64,000 bases of DNA from UBA12545 sp051024685 (GTDB taxonomy: Bacteria > Bacillota > DSM-521 > Neomoorellales > Neomoorellaceae): NCBI GenBank assembly GCA_051024685.1, contig JAZHPA010000009.1:12470-76469 (forward strand). Direction: 5' to 3'. The position numbers and the translations under genes were made by a program. The notes beneath the pieces were generated by a model. The model ran no database searches. It saw only the letters and a program-made list of their open reading frames with translations, and was not told where the DNA came from. The first letter of the stretch is position 1, and every line of letters begins with the position of its first letter. Positions 1-8,132 of the stretch are shown piece after piece.

Positions 1-243
1 GAGAAAGCGGGCTATCCCCGCCGTGCCCCGGGCAAAGACCGGCAGGCCGACGGCTCCCAGCAGCAAATAGACCAGGACCGCCAAGGTCCCTAATCTCCTC
101 CCCAAAATCGCTCCGGCCAGGAAGACCCCCAGGATTTGTCCGGTAATGGGCACTGGAGTAAAGGGCAGAGGGATGGATACCTGGGCCAGCACAGCCATCA
201 AGGCAGTAAAAAGGGCTACCCAACTTATCTCTTTGGCCTGCAT
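1..243 (-). CDS. bioY: BioY biotin transporter S-component, 3' end cut by the window edge
   Basis: The first 81 codons are visible; the gene runs off the left edge. The translation starts MQAKEISWVALFTALMAV and continues with the BioY hallmark of a first membrane segment followed by a PLPFTPVPITGQ stretch, then LGRRLGTLAVLVYLLLGAVGL. BioY is the membrane substrate-binding unit of the biotin ECF transporter. The ATG at 243 is preceded by GGAGAGG. It lies 13 bp downstream of birA on the same strand, so the two are probably co-transcribed from the promoter carrying the BirA box at 1269-1300. The ECF ATPases needed for transport are not adjacent; the ecfA1/ecfA2/ecfT set at 12.8-15.2 kb could supply them, which is an inference. 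Confidence 0.9.
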   Translation of the reverse strand, partial: MQAKEISWVALFTALMAVLAQVSIPLPFTPVPITGQILGVFLAGAILGRRLGTLAVLVYLLLGAVGLPVFARGTAGIARFL

Positions 244-256
244 TGGGACCTCTCCT

Positions 257-1240
257 TTAGCGCAGACTTATTTCGCCATAATTGAATCGCCGCAAGCGGC
301 CCGCCGCGTCTTTTACTAAAAGAGCGCCTTCTTCATCAATATCTACTGCCCGGCCCTCGTAAACCCTTTCCGGAGTCATGACCCTCACCGGGCGGCCCAA
401 AGTAATGCTGGCCCGCCTCCAGGCTTGCCCTACCGGGGCAAATCCTTCCTCCTGCCAGCACTCGTACCAACGCTCCAGGTGGTATAAGAGGGCCTGCAAC
501 AGGGGCAGGCGGGCTATCTTCCGCCCCAGCTCCAGCTGTAAGGAAGTAGCCAGGGATTGTATTTCCGGCGTAAAGTCGTCCGGCCCCAGGTTAACATTAA
601 CCCCGGTTCCCAGGACCACGTACTGGGTAGTGTCCATCTCCGCCCGCATCTCGGTCAGGATCCCGGCTATCTTGCGGCCCCGAAGGAGAAGGTCGTTAGG
701 CCATTTAATGCCCGGCCGCAGTCCCGTCGTTTCCTCTATGGCCTCCCTCAAGGCTACGGCCGCCAGAAGGCTTAGCTGGGGAAGCTGCACGGGTGCCACC
801 CGCGGCCGCAAAATGGTGGAAACCCAGATACCCTTACCCCCCGGCGAAAACCAGGACCTCCCCAGGCGCCCGCGGCCGCTCCTCTGGCTCTCCGCCACCA
901 CCACCGTACCCTCCGGTGCCCCGGCATCGGCCAGGTCCTTAGCCACCTGGTTGGTGGAGCCCACCTCATCGTAGTAGTAGAAAGGCCGTCCCAACCAGGA
1001 AGTGCGGAGACCTGCCACAACCTCTTCCGGGTAGAAGCAGTCGGGCGTGTTGAGAAGGATGTAGCCTCGCCTGGTAGAGGCGCTGATCTGGTAACCTTCC
1101 TGGCGTAAAGCCTGGATATGCTTCCAGATGGACGTCCGCGACAGGCCCAATTTGCGGCTCAATTCCTGCCCCGAGACGTATTCTCCTTGATGGCGCCGCA
1201 ACTCAGCCAGCACCTGGTGCCGGCTCCCTAGCTGATCCAT
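257..1240 (-). CDS. birA: Bifunctional biotin-[acetyl-CoA-carboxylase] ligase / biotin operon repressor
   Basis: 327 residues, the usual length for the two-domain form. Residues about 8-60 form a winged helix-turn-helix (SGQELSRKLGLSRTSIWKHI), followed by the catalytic biotin/lipoyl ligase core with the adenylate-binding loop GRGRLGRSW at 122-130 and KWPNDL at 179-184, and a C-terminal SH3-like domain. It activates biotin to biotinyl-AMP and transfers it to the biotin carrier protein. The N-terminal DNA-binding domain means it should also act as a biotin-responsive repressor, supported by the BirA-type operator just upstream. It pairs with bioY downstream and serves the acetyl-CoA carboxylase whose accA/accD genes lie at 7-9 kb. 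Confidence 0.96.
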   Translation of the reverse strand: MDQLGSRHQVLAELRRHQGEYVSGQELSRKLGLSRTSIWKHIQALRQEGYQISASTRRGYILLNTPDCFYPEEVVAGLRTSWLGRPFYYYDEVGSTNQVAKDLADAGAPEGTVVVAESQRSGRGRLGRSWFSPGGKGIWVSTILRPRVAPVQLPQLSLLAAVALREAIEETTGLRPGIKWPNDLLLRGRKIAGILTEMRAEMDTTQYVVLGTGVNVNLGPDDFTPEIQSLATSLQLELGRKIARLPLLQALLYHLERWYECWQEEGFAPVGQAWRRASITLGRPVRVMTPERVYEGRAVDIDEEGALLVKDAAGRLRRFNYGEISLR

Positions 1241-1268
1241 GTTCCCATTTTACCCTCCCGCGCTCAAT

Positions 1269-1300
1269 ATGTCAACCCTCAACTTTTTTTAGGTTAACAA
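1269..1300 (-). promoter_or_regulatory. BirA operator (bio box) upstream of birA-bioY
   Basis: Read on the minus strand: TTGTTAACC, 14 bp, GGTTGACAT. The half-sites are inverted repeats matching at 7 of 9 positions. This agrees with the known BirA consensus (TTGTnAACC, 14-15 bp, GGTTnACAA). It sits 29-60 bp upstream of the birA start, so BirA probably represses birA-bioY when biotin is plentiful. Confidence 0.8.
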
Positions 1301-1349
1301 TTTGTTTAAAACTTAAATGCGCCTGGTAGGTACCTTGAAAAAGATACTC

Positions 1350-1730
1350 CTACGGAGCGGAGGATTGTTCTCCACCCAGGCATGCTTGGATCCTGTTATT
1401 TTCATCCACCAGAATCACTTTGGGCTGCAACCTCTGGGCTTCTTCGTCGGTGAAGATGCCGTAAGAAATGATAATCACAATATCCCCGGGCTGCACCAGC
1501 CGGGCGGCTGCGCCGTTGACGCAGATGACGCCACTGCCCCTTTCGCCCTCAATAACATAGGTTTCAAAGCGCGCCCCGTTGTTGTTATTGACGACCTGCA
1601 CCTTCTCCTGGGGCAGAATACCGGCAGCATCCAGCAGAGCTCTATCAATGGTAATGCTGCCCACATAGTTTAGATTGGCCTCTGTAACCCTGGCGCGGTG
1701 GATCTTAGATTTCATCATAATCCGCCACAT
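1350..1730 (-). CDS. panD: Aspartate 1-decarboxylase proenzyme
   Basis: 126 residues starting MWRIMMKSKIHRARVTEAN, the expected start of PanD; an upstream in-frame ATG would add 19 residues not seen in the family and lacks a ribosome site. The self-cleavage site appears in NYVGSITID, where cleavage at Gly-Ser creates the pyruvoyl group, and Lys in KSKIHRA and Tyr in NYVGS are the usual active-site residues. It makes beta-alanine from aspartate for pantothenate. AAGGGGGA lies 8 bp before the ATG. The start overlaps the 3' end of panC by 26 bp, so the two are translationally linked. Confidence 0.95.
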   Translation of the reverse strand: MWRIMMKSKIHRARVTEANLNYVGSITIDRALLDAAGILPQEKVQVVNNNNGARFETYVIEGERGSGVICVNGAAARLVQPGDIVIIISYGIFTDEEAQRLQPKVILVDENNRIQACLGGEQSSAP

Positions 1731-2589
1731 CAGTCTTCCCCCTTTCCGCTTCCACCACCAGATTGTCAATAAGCCTCGTCTTGCCAATCCATACCGCTAC
1801 GGCCAGCAGCACTCGGCCCCCAATCTGCTCCAAGGGCTTGAGGTTATCGGCATCGTTCACACTTACATAATCAATACGTGCCAGGGGGTAACGGGAGATT
1901 TCCTCCACCATAGCCTGACGCACCACCTCCGCCCGCCTCTCACCGGAAAGTATCATTTCCTCCCCTAGCTTCAGGGCCCGGTATAGGCAAAGGGCTTGCC
2001 GGCGCTCCTGATCGTTTAAATACTTATTACGGGAGCTTAAGGCCAGGCCATCCGGCTCCCTCACCGTGGGCACGGTTATGATCTCCACCGGAATATTTAG
2101 ATCCGCCACCATGCGCCTGATGACCACCGACTGCTGGTAGTCCTTTTGGCCGAAAAAAGCTTCATCAGGCTGGACGATGTTAAAAAGCTTGGTGACCACC
2201 GTAGCTACACCCCGAAAATGGCCGGGTCGCGAGGCACCGCATAACACTTCCGTCACGCCCTCTACCTCCACATAGGTGGAGTAACCCGGCGGATACATTT
2301 CCGCCACCTCCGGGGCAAAGACGGCATCCACTCCCGTTTCTCGGGCCAGCCTGAGGTCCCGCTCCAGGTCCCGGGGATACCTCGCAAAATCCTCCTGGGG
2401 ACCAAACTGAGTAGGATTGACAAAAATACTCATAATCACTGCGTCGCACCTCTCCTTGGCCCTGCGCGCCAGGGCCAGGTGCCCTTCATGCAGATAGCCC
2501 ATGGTGGGTACCAATCCGATACTCTGTTTCTGCTCCCGCCTTTCCCGGACCCACCGCCGGACTTCGGCCACCGTCTTTAGCAGTTCCAT
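1705..2589 (-). CDS. panC: Pantothenate synthetase
   Basis: 294 residues from the ATG at 2589, preceded by GGGGGG at good spacing; longer in-frame starts add non-homologous sequence. It shows the PanC signatures VPTMGYLHEGHLAL (first ATP-binding HxGH motif), FVNPTQFGPQEDFARYPR, FFGQKDYQQ and LALSSRN. It condenses pantoate and beta-alanine with ATP. It lies between the DUF2520 dehydrogenase-like gene and panD; panB, the remaining pathway step, is separate at 36.9-37.7 kb. Confidence 0.97.
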   Translation of the reverse strand: MELLKTVAEVRRWVRERREQKQSIGLVPTMGYLHEGHLALARRAKERCDAVIMSIFVNPTQFGPQEDFARYPRDLERDLRLARETGVDAVFAPEVAEMYPPGYSTYVEVEGVTEVLCGASRPGHFRGVATVVTKLFNIVQPDEAFFGQKDYQQSVVIRRMVADLNIPVEIITVPTVREPDGLALSSRNKYLNDQERRQALCLYRALKLGEEMILSGERRAEVVRQAMVEEISRYPLARIDYVSVNDADNLKPLEQIGGRVLLAVAVWIGKTRLIDNLVVEAERGKTDVADYDEI

Positions 2590-2632
2590 GTTCGGTTTAC
2601 CCCCCTTGTAAGCAACGACGGCCCGAGATACC

Positions 2633-3538
2633 CTATCCCAGGCTGGCCCTCTCACCAGGCACAGCACCGTCCCTCACCGCGCCGAAAAGCCTCAAAAAAG
2701 CGGCTCCCTCGGCTTCTCCCAGGCTCCCCTTGCGCCGCGCTACCCCCACCGTATAGCGGCCCAGGGCAGCGTACAAGTCCAGTAGCTGAGGCGCCTTTTC
2801 CCGTATGGCCGTCAGGTGCCCGGCCACGGTAGCTACATCGCCCCGGCTGATGGGACCCGTCAAGGCCGCAGGTATTCCTTTCTCTCCTATGTTCTTCCAG
2901 GTTCCCGCTACCAGTGGCTCCAGGGCCTTCGCTGCCATTTCCGGCGTCATCCCAGCCGCCACCATGAGCTGGCGGCTCAAATCCAACAGGGAAACAAGAT
3001 AATTGGAGGCCACACAGGCCGCGGCGTGGTACAAGGCCTTGTCCTGGGGCCGGATGTAAAAAAACTCTCCCCCCAGCTCCCGCACCAGCCGTTCGGCCAG
3101 GGGATGGGCTTCCCGGTCGCCTTCAATGCTGAAAACCGAACCCGGGAGATTGGCTACGGCCCGGTCGGCATCCGAACAAGACTGCAGGGGATGCAGGGAC
3201 AGGGCCCAGGCTCCCTGCTGGCGTGCAGGATTCAATACGGCGGAAGTTAGGGACCCGCTCATGTGGATGACCGTCTGGCCGGCCCGAAATCCGCCCCCTT
3301 CAGCCACCCTGTGGGCCACAGGGCCGATAGCCTGATCGCTGGTAGTTATAAAGACGATGTCGGACCGCCGGGCCACCTCCTCCGGACGGTCAAAAACAGG
3401 GCAGCCCAAGCGGTCGGCCGCCCTGCGGGCTGAAGCGAAGGTTCTGCTGGCCACCCCTGCAATAAAGTAACCCCTTTCCTTAAGGAGCAGGCCCATACCC
3501 GTGCCCACCGCACCGGCACCGATAATACCCACCCTCAT
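2633..3538 (-). CDS. DUF2520 / Rossmann-fold dehydrogenase-like protein
   Basis: 301 residues from the ATG at 3538 (MRVGIIGAGAVGTGMGLLL). The GAGAVG dinucleotide-binding loop is at residues 7-12, followed by a Rossmann-like domain ending near 120 and an all-helical DUF2520 domain with HPLQS and the AAACVASNYL stretch. The family resembles ketopantoate reductase and is often next to panC, so a role in pantoate formation is plausible but unproven. It is the first gene of the DUF2520-panC-panD set and starts 24 bp after a strong terminator hairpin, so its transcription must pass an attenuator. Confidence 0.85.
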   Translation of the reverse strand: MRVGIIGAGAVGTGMGLLLKERGYFIAGVASRTFASARRAADRLGCPVFDRPEEVARRSDIVFITTSDQAIGPVAHRVAEGGGFRAGQTVIHMSGSLTSAVLNPARQQGAWALSLHPLQSCSDADRAVANLPGSVFSIEGDREAHPLAERLVRELGGEFFYIRPQDKALYHAAACVASNYLVSLLDLSRQLMVAAGMTPEMAAKALEPLVAGTWKNIGEKGIPAALTGPISRGDVATVAGHLTAIREKAPQLLDLYAALGRYTVGVARRKGSLGEAEGAAFLRLFGAVRDGAVPGERASLG

Positions 3539-3750
3539 ATTTTTTCGCCACCTTGAAGCCAAAATAAAAGGCCTCCCGGACGGGTCCAGAAGGCCAAAAC
3601 TCCAAACTTCTTTTTCCCGTCTCGGTCCCGATAAAGGATCCAAGCGGAAGCATTCTTGCCGACTAGAGCCTATTTTTAAACTTCAAGCAGTGCAAGCCCT
3701 GAGGTGTCGCCTGCATTCTTAGTTTACCACATTTAAGGGCCCATAAGCAA
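3539..3750 (-). promoter_or_regulatory. Promoter and structured leader with attenuator upstream of the panC operon
   Basis: Read on the minus strand: a possible promoter TTGCTT (3750-3745), 18 bp, TAAACT (3726-3721). A 7-bp hairpin TGCAGGC/GCTTGCA follows at 3715-3691. An 11-bp hairpin GGCCTTCTGGA/TCCGGGAGGCC at 3595-3570, followed by TTTTATTTT, is a textbook intrinsic terminator. It ends about 23 bp before the DUF2520 start, which points to premature termination control. A conserved 'pan' RNA motif is known upstream of panB/panC/panD in Firmicutes; I cannot confirm that this is one. The terminator could instead belong to the TtcA-type gene upstream. Confidence 0.5.
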
Positions 3751-4500
3751 TCATATTTCGCCCAACCACCGGGCAGCTTCCAGAGCCGCCAGAAACCGCT
3801 GGCGGAGGTAAAGATTGTTCTCCGCCAGGAAGTTTACGATCTTTCTTACCTCGTGACGTTTCGTCCGGCCGGCAGCCGGGCAGGGATTGGGGAGGACGGG
3901 CAGGTGTTCTGCTTTGGCCACTCCGGCTACCGTGGCTTCCGGGAGGTAGATGAGGGGTCTTATGACCGTGAGCCCCTTCCTGCTCAAATAGGTTACGGGC
4001 AGAAAGGTGCTAAAGCGGCCGTTATAAAACCAGTTGAGTAAGAACGTCTCCAGCAAATCGTCCAGGTGATGACCTAAGGCTACTTTGTTGCATCCCAGGC
4101 GCCGGGCCACCTCGTTCAGAGCACCGCGCCGGAGGTGGGAGCAAAGGGCGCAGGGATTGGGTTCCTGCCGATATTGGAAAACAATAGCACCTATAGAAGT
4201 AGATTCCACATGAAAGGGGATGTTGAGTTCCCGGCAAAATTCGGCCAAAGACCGGGAGTCAACCTCCCAGCCCAAGTCGACAAAAACGGCCTCAAAGTGG
4301 AAGTCCAAAGACGAAAAGTTGCGCAGTAGCCATAACACATAAAGGAGAACGGCGCTGTCCTTCCCGCCGGATGCCCCCACCGCAATTCTGTCGCCGGGGG
4401 TGATCATGTTATATTTATAAACCGCCCGTTTGACGGGGGTCAGAAACCACTTGCCGTAATTGCGCTTTACTTTATGCCCAATGATCTGCCGGCCGTACAC
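3751..4500 (-). CDS. TtcA-family PP-loop ATPase (tRNA 2-thiocytidine biosynthesis type)
   Basis: 249 residues from a GTG at 4500 with AGGAG 9 bp before it. The PP-loop SGGKDSAVLL is near residues 44-53. Cysteines in NPCALCSHLRRG form the CxxC expected to bind a [4Fe-4S] cluster, with a further Cys in NPCPA near the C terminus. GHHLDDLLETFLLN is typical of the TtcA/TtuA group. The family adenylates a tRNA base and delivers sulfur to it; whether this member acts on C32 or another position cannot be told from sequence. The right boundary abuts the promoter of the panC operon. Confidence 0.85.
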   Translation of the reverse strand: MYGRQIIGHKVKRNYGKWFLTPVKRAVYKYNMITPGDRIAVGASGGKDSAVLLYVLWLLRNFSSLDFHFEAVFVDLGWEVDSRSLAEFCRELNIPFHVESTSIGAIVFQYRQEPNPCALCSHLRRGALNEVARRLGCNKVALGHHLDDLLETFLLNWFYNGRFSTFLPVTYLSRKGLTVIRPLIYLPEATVAGVAKAEHLPVLPNPCPAAGRTKRHEVRKIVNFLAENNLYLRQRFLAALEAARWLGEI

Positions 4501-4667
4501 GGTTGCAAGCTCCTATGGTCCCCAAACCCTGAGAATATCGAGCGTAGGCCGACCCAAACCCTGGAATATATCCTTCCGCTCCTGCCTCCAGGCTTTCCGG
4601 GGCCCGGGCCTGGCGCTATGATACCCTACTTGCTCACCCGGGGTCAAGGCCTTTTCTGCTACCACCT

Positions 4668-5570
4668 TTAGGCCACGATTTCCTGAATAAGGACCGAAGG
4701 GTGGGCCAGAAGCCGGATAGTTTCCCCGGCCCTTTCCTTGGGCCGAATCACTTCGACAATGGGCCTCAGGGGAACCCCCGGCTCCTGCGCCACCACCCTG
4801 GCTATTTCCCCGCTGGTCAGGCGAACAATAGTACCCACCGGGTAGCTGGCAATCTCCTGCAGAAAGATTTTGACCAGCTCCAGGTCCAGGCTGCCCCGGG
4901 TGCTCTCCACCATTAAAAGCTCCATACCTTCATGGGGCAAAAGCTTGGGCCGGTAACAGCGGTCGGTAGTCACCGCATCATAAACATCGGCAATAGCTAC
5001 ACAGCGAGCGGCCACGGTAAGTTCTTCCCTCACCAGGCCCCGGGGATAACCGCTCCCATTACAGCGCTCGTGGTGGTCCCGCACCACCAGCCTTACTCCC
5101 TCGCTTACCAGCCCTTCCAGGCGCCGGTAGCCTGCCTCCGGGTGGCGTTTGACCACCTCGAACTCCTCGGGAGTAAGCCTTCCGGGCTTGCCAATAATCT
5201 CGCTGGGTATTTCCAACTTTCCGATGTCGTGGAGCATAGCTCCTACGCCCAATACCATCAATTCCTTTTCTGGAAGCTTGAGGCGGGAACCAAGATAGGT
5301 GGCCAGCAAGGTCACATTAAGGGAGTGTCTGGCAGAATAGGGATCTACATCTTTCAACATGGCCATCTGCAGGAAGACATCCCGGTTATCCTGCATGCGA
5401 CCAATAAATTCTGCCACAGCCTCTTTCACATCTTCAACCGCCAGGCGGTTGCTGCCCAAGCGGCAGCTACGATAGAGCTCGTGCAGGACTGCCTGGGCTT
5501 CCAGGTACACTTGCTTGGCCGGACCTTCATCCAGGAGCAAGAGCCCCTCAACTTCAGGTGCCTGACGCAT
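4668..5570 (-). CDS. HD-GYP domain protein (probable cyclic-di-GMP phosphodiesterase)
   Basis: 300 residues. An N-terminal helical part of about 80 residues leads into the HD-GYP domain: ARHSLNVTLL, MLHDIGKLEIP (HD pair), KRHPEAGY, RDHHERCNGSGYP (GYP motif) and IADVYDAVTTDRCY. All metal ligands and the GYP loop are present, so hydrolysis of cyclic di-GMP is likely. A C-terminal 60-residue tail (VGTIVRLTSGEIARVV) is the small beta domain often appended to these proteins. There is no transmembrane segment or receiver domain, so the input signal is unknown. GGGAGA precedes the ATG. It is divergent from yjbQ. Confidence 0.9.
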   Translation of the reverse strand: MRQAPEVEGLLLLDEGPAKQVYLEAQAVLHELYRSCRLGSNRLAVEDVKEAVAEFIGRMQDNRDVFLQMAMLKDVDPYSARHSLNVTLLATYLGSRLKLPEKELMVLGVGAMLHDIGKLEIPSEIIGKPGRLTPEEFEVVKRHPEAGYRRLEGLVSEGVRLVVRDHHERCNGSGYPRGLVREELTVAARCVAIADVYDAVTTDRCYRPKLLPHEGMELLMVESTRGSLDLELVKIFLQEIASYPVGTIVRLTSGEIARVVAQEPGVPLRPIVEVIRPKERAGETIRLLAHPSVLIQEIVA

Positions 5571-5742
5571 AACAATCTCCCTGCCCCAAGCTTACAAAAA
5601 GAAAGACTAATTACGGTTATTCGACAAACTTAGCAAAAATTCCTACCCTAGAAGGGAATTCTCATTAATCACATAATGTAATTGTATCGAAGAAAAAATT
5701 TGGTAGAATCAAGTAGTAGAAACTAAACAGGGAGTGAGGCAC

Positions 5743-6147
5743 TTGCCGCGTCTGACGGTCCAATCCCGCCAGAGGGTGGAGCTAATCGATATCACTTCCG
5801 AAGTTCGGGATTTGGTAACCCGATACAAAGTAGCCGAAGGAGCCTTACTGCTTTTCGTCCCCCACACCACCGCCGGTATCCTCATCAACGAAAATGCCGA
5901 CCCCGACGTAGAGCGAGACATCCTGGCTACCCTTTCCCGCCTAATCCCCCGGGAGGGCGACTACCACCACGGTGAGGGTAACAGTGACGCCCATGTCAAG
6001 GCCGTCCTTACCGGCTCGTCTGTTCTGGTGCCTATTTCCCAAGGCCGTCTGGACCTGGGCACCTGGCAGGGCATCTATGTGGCGGAATTTGACGGCCCCC
6101 GCCGGCGCCAAGTCACGGCTACCTTTCTGGCACCTATCCCGTATTAA
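5743..6147 (+). CDS. YjbQ family protein (secondary thiamine-phosphate synthase enzyme family)
   Basis: 134 residues. I chose the TTG at 5743 because GGAGTGAGG lies just before it; an in-frame GTG nine bases upstream overlaps that site. UPF0047/YjbQ signatures are present: ELIDITSEVRDLV, LLLFVPHTTAGILINENADPDVERDIL, YHHGEGNSDAHVKA and GTWQGIYVAEFDGPRRR. The conserved His and Glu/Asp residues are intact. The family has weak thiamine-phosphate synthase activity; the physiological role is not settled. Transcribed divergently from the HD-GYP gene. Confidence 0.9.
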   Translation: MPRLTVQSRQRVELIDITSEVRDLVTRYKVAEGALLLFVPHTTAGILINENADPDVERDILATLSRLIPREGDYHHGEGNSDAHVKAVLTGSSVLVPISQGRLDLGTWQGIYVAEFDGPRRRQVTATFLAPIPY

Positions 6148-6480
6148 ATATCCGGCGGGAGCACGATTACGGGCGACCGTCCTGCCCTGCATTACCCAAC
6201 CTCAGGGGAAAACCGGCCTCCCCTGCTCTTCGCTCCTGCCCTGCCGGGCTACCAGGGCCGGAGGGTGGCCGGCCGAACCTCCTCCTCACCGAGATGTGTT
6301 TCAACCGGGCCGGCACCTCGGCCTTCACCGCCTGCTCCACCAAGTTAAAGTACGCGAGATATGCCGCTGGACTCATAAACAAACACACCTTGTGATCTCC
6401 ATCATGGTAAAGGATCGGCCCGTAAATTAAACTTTAACTTGACAGACCAGCAGCCACACAAAAATTCAAGGGTGAGACAA
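6148..6480. other. 333-bp intergenic region, no confident gene
   Basis: GC-rich sequence after yjbQ. A minus-strand frame of 73 codons (6167-6388) exists, but only its first half looks protein-like, it matches no family I recognise and its ribosome site is weak. A TTGACA at 6439-6444 could be a -35 box for the next gene, but the matching -10 is poor. Confidence 0.4.
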
Positions 6481-7143
6481 ATGGAAGGACGTTGTCCCGG
6501 GCAGGACAGACGCTACTGGAAGCTGGAAGATATCTTTGAAGAGCCGTGTCCCCATTGTGGAGGTCTGATAGAGTTTTGGAAGGACGACGTTACCCTGCGC
6601 TGCCCCCACTGCCGGCAGCGGGTGACCAATCCGCGTTTTGATCCCGGGTGCGCTGCCTGGTGTTCCTATGCCAGCAAATGCCTGGGAGAAATAGCCCTCA
6701 CTTACCAGCGCCAGCCCCGGGTCATCCGGGATAAGCTGGAAGTGGAAGCCCGGAAGAGATACCTGGGCCACAAAGAGCTGTTAAACGCGGCCTTGAAGGC
6801 CGCAGGCTTTGCCGAAAGACTGGCCCGGGAAGAAGGAGTAGAGCCTCTGGTGGCCATCGCCGCCTGCCTGTTCTACGACCTGGAAGCTGCCGACGACGAG
6901 CTGGACGGCGCTTCCCAGGCCCGCCAGATCATGGCCGCTATCCCCGGGCTGGAACCAGAGGTCATCGAAGAGGTGGCCGCCGTTATTGCCGCCGGCGAAA
7001 AACCCCTGGATCTCCCCGCCTGGAGAGTGGTGCAGGATGCGCGCCGGCTCGCCTGCCTAACCGAGGATTTCCGGGAGAACCCTCCCTTCCATACTGCTGC
7101 CGCCAAGCGCCTGGTTGGGGAACTCACCGGCCGGTGTGAATAA
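6481..7143 (+). CDS. Zinc-ribbon protein with a degenerate HD-like helical domain
   Basis: 220 residues from the ATG at 6481, preceded by AAGGGTGAG. The N terminus has paired CPHC motifs (PCPHCGGLIEF and LRCPHCRQRV) forming a rubredoxin-like zinc ribbon at about 19-47, followed by CAAWCSYASKCLG, a second Cys group. The C-terminal part (GHKELLNAALKAAGFAERLAREEGV...ACLFYDLEAADDE) has the layout of a small HD phosphohydrolase, but the HD pair is replaced by FYD, so catalysis is doubtful. It stands alone between yjbQ and the convergent accA. Function unknown. Confidence 0.7.
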   Translation: MEGRCPGQDRRYWKLEDIFEEPCPHCGGLIEFWKDDVTLRCPHCRQRVTNPRFDPGCAAWCSYASKCLGEIALTYQRQPRVIRDKLEVEARKRYLGHKELLNAALKAAGFAERLAREEGVEPLVAIAACLFYDLEAADDELDGASQARQIMAAIPGLEPEVIEEVAAVIAAGEKPLDLPAWRVVQDARRLACLTEDFRENPPFHTAAAKRLVGELTGRCE

Positions 7144-7187
7144 AGGGGCTCTAACCCCTGACGGGCGGGGCCAAGGATCATGAGAGC

Positions 7188-8132
7188 TTAAAGGAATTCC
7201 GTCCCCACCCGCCGGTAGCGATTCCAGCGGGCGTTGACCAGTTCTTCCGCATCTAGCCCGGACAATTCCTTGAGGTGGCAAAGAAGCCTCTCTTTAATCC
7301 GGGCGGCCATGCTTATTTTATCCCGGTGGGCACCGCCCATGGGTTCGGGGATAATCTCATCGATTATCTTAAGGTTGTAGAGATCCCGGGCGGTAAGCTT
7401 CAGGGCCTCAGCCGCTTCCCGGGCCCGGCTGGCGTCTTTAAACAATATGCTGGCACAGCCTTCCGGGGAAATCACGCTGAAAAAGGCATTTTCCAGCATG
7501 AGAAGCCGGTCGGCCACGGCCAGGGCCAGGGCACCACCGCTACCCCCCTGGCCGATGAGAACCGTAATAATGGGCACTCTAAGGGTGCTCATGACCAACA
7601 GGTTCTGGGCGATGGCTTCTCCTTGCCCCCTTTCCTCTGCGCCGGTGCCCGGATATGCTCCCGGGGTATCCACCAGGGTAATGACCGGGCGGCCGAATTT
7701 CTCAGCCTGCTGCATGAGACGGCGCGCCTTGCGGTAGCCCTCCGGATGGGCCATACCGAAGTTGTATTGCAAGTTCTCCTTGGCATCTGTCCCCCTGCGG
7801 TTGCCGATGACGGTAACCGGCATCCCCTCTAAGGTGGCAATGCCCCCTACAATGCCGGGATCATCGCCGAAGCAGCGGTCTCCGTGGAGTTCTAAAAAGT
7901 CGGGGAAAATAGCCTGGATATAATCCATAGACCCTGGCCTTTCCGGCATGCGGGCCAAATAAACGCGTTCAAAAGCGCTCAGGTTGCCGTAAATTTCCCG
8001 TTCAATCATTTTCACCCTCGCTCGCAGCAGCCCGATTTCGGAGCTCAAATCAAAACAGTGCTGCAGGCAAAATTCCTCCAGCTCATCTATCTTCTTCCAC
8101 AGCCGGGACAAATCCCGTTCATAGAGCAGCAT
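7188..8132 (-). CDS. accA: Acetyl-CoA carboxylase carboxyltransferase subunit alpha
   Basis: 314 residues, standard length. Crotonase-fold core with DRCFGDDPGIVGGIA, GRRGTDAKENLQYNFGMAHP, TPGAYPGTGAEERGQGEAIA and IGQGGSGGALALAVADRLLML, all diagnostic for AccA. With AccD it transfers the carboxyl group from biotin to acetyl-CoA to give malonyl-CoA for fatty acid synthesis. It starts inside the last codons of accD (14-bp overlap), so the two subunits are translationally coupled. Genes for the biotin carrier and biotin carboxylase are not in the window. Confidence 0.97.
   Translation of the reverse strand: MLLYERDLSRLWKKIDELEEFCLQHCFDLSSEIGLLRARVKMIEREIYGNLSAFERVYLARMPERPGSMDYIQAIFPDFLELHGDRCFGDDPGIVGGIATLEGMPVTVIGNRRGTDAKENLQYNFGMAHPEGYRKARRLMQQAEKFGRPVITLVDTPGAYPGTGAEERGQGEAIAQNLLVMSTLRVPIITVLIGQGGSGGALALAVADRLLMLENAFFSVISPEGCASILFKDASRAREAAEALKLTARDLYNLKIIDEIIPEPMGGAHRDKISMAARIKERLLCHLKELSGLDAEELVNARWNRYRRVGTEFL

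Noticed and set aside
6167..6388. Minus-strand small gene in the yjbQ spacer
   Set aside because: Weak ribosome site, no family match, and the second half is low-complexity Arg/Pro/Gly typical of a shadow frame.
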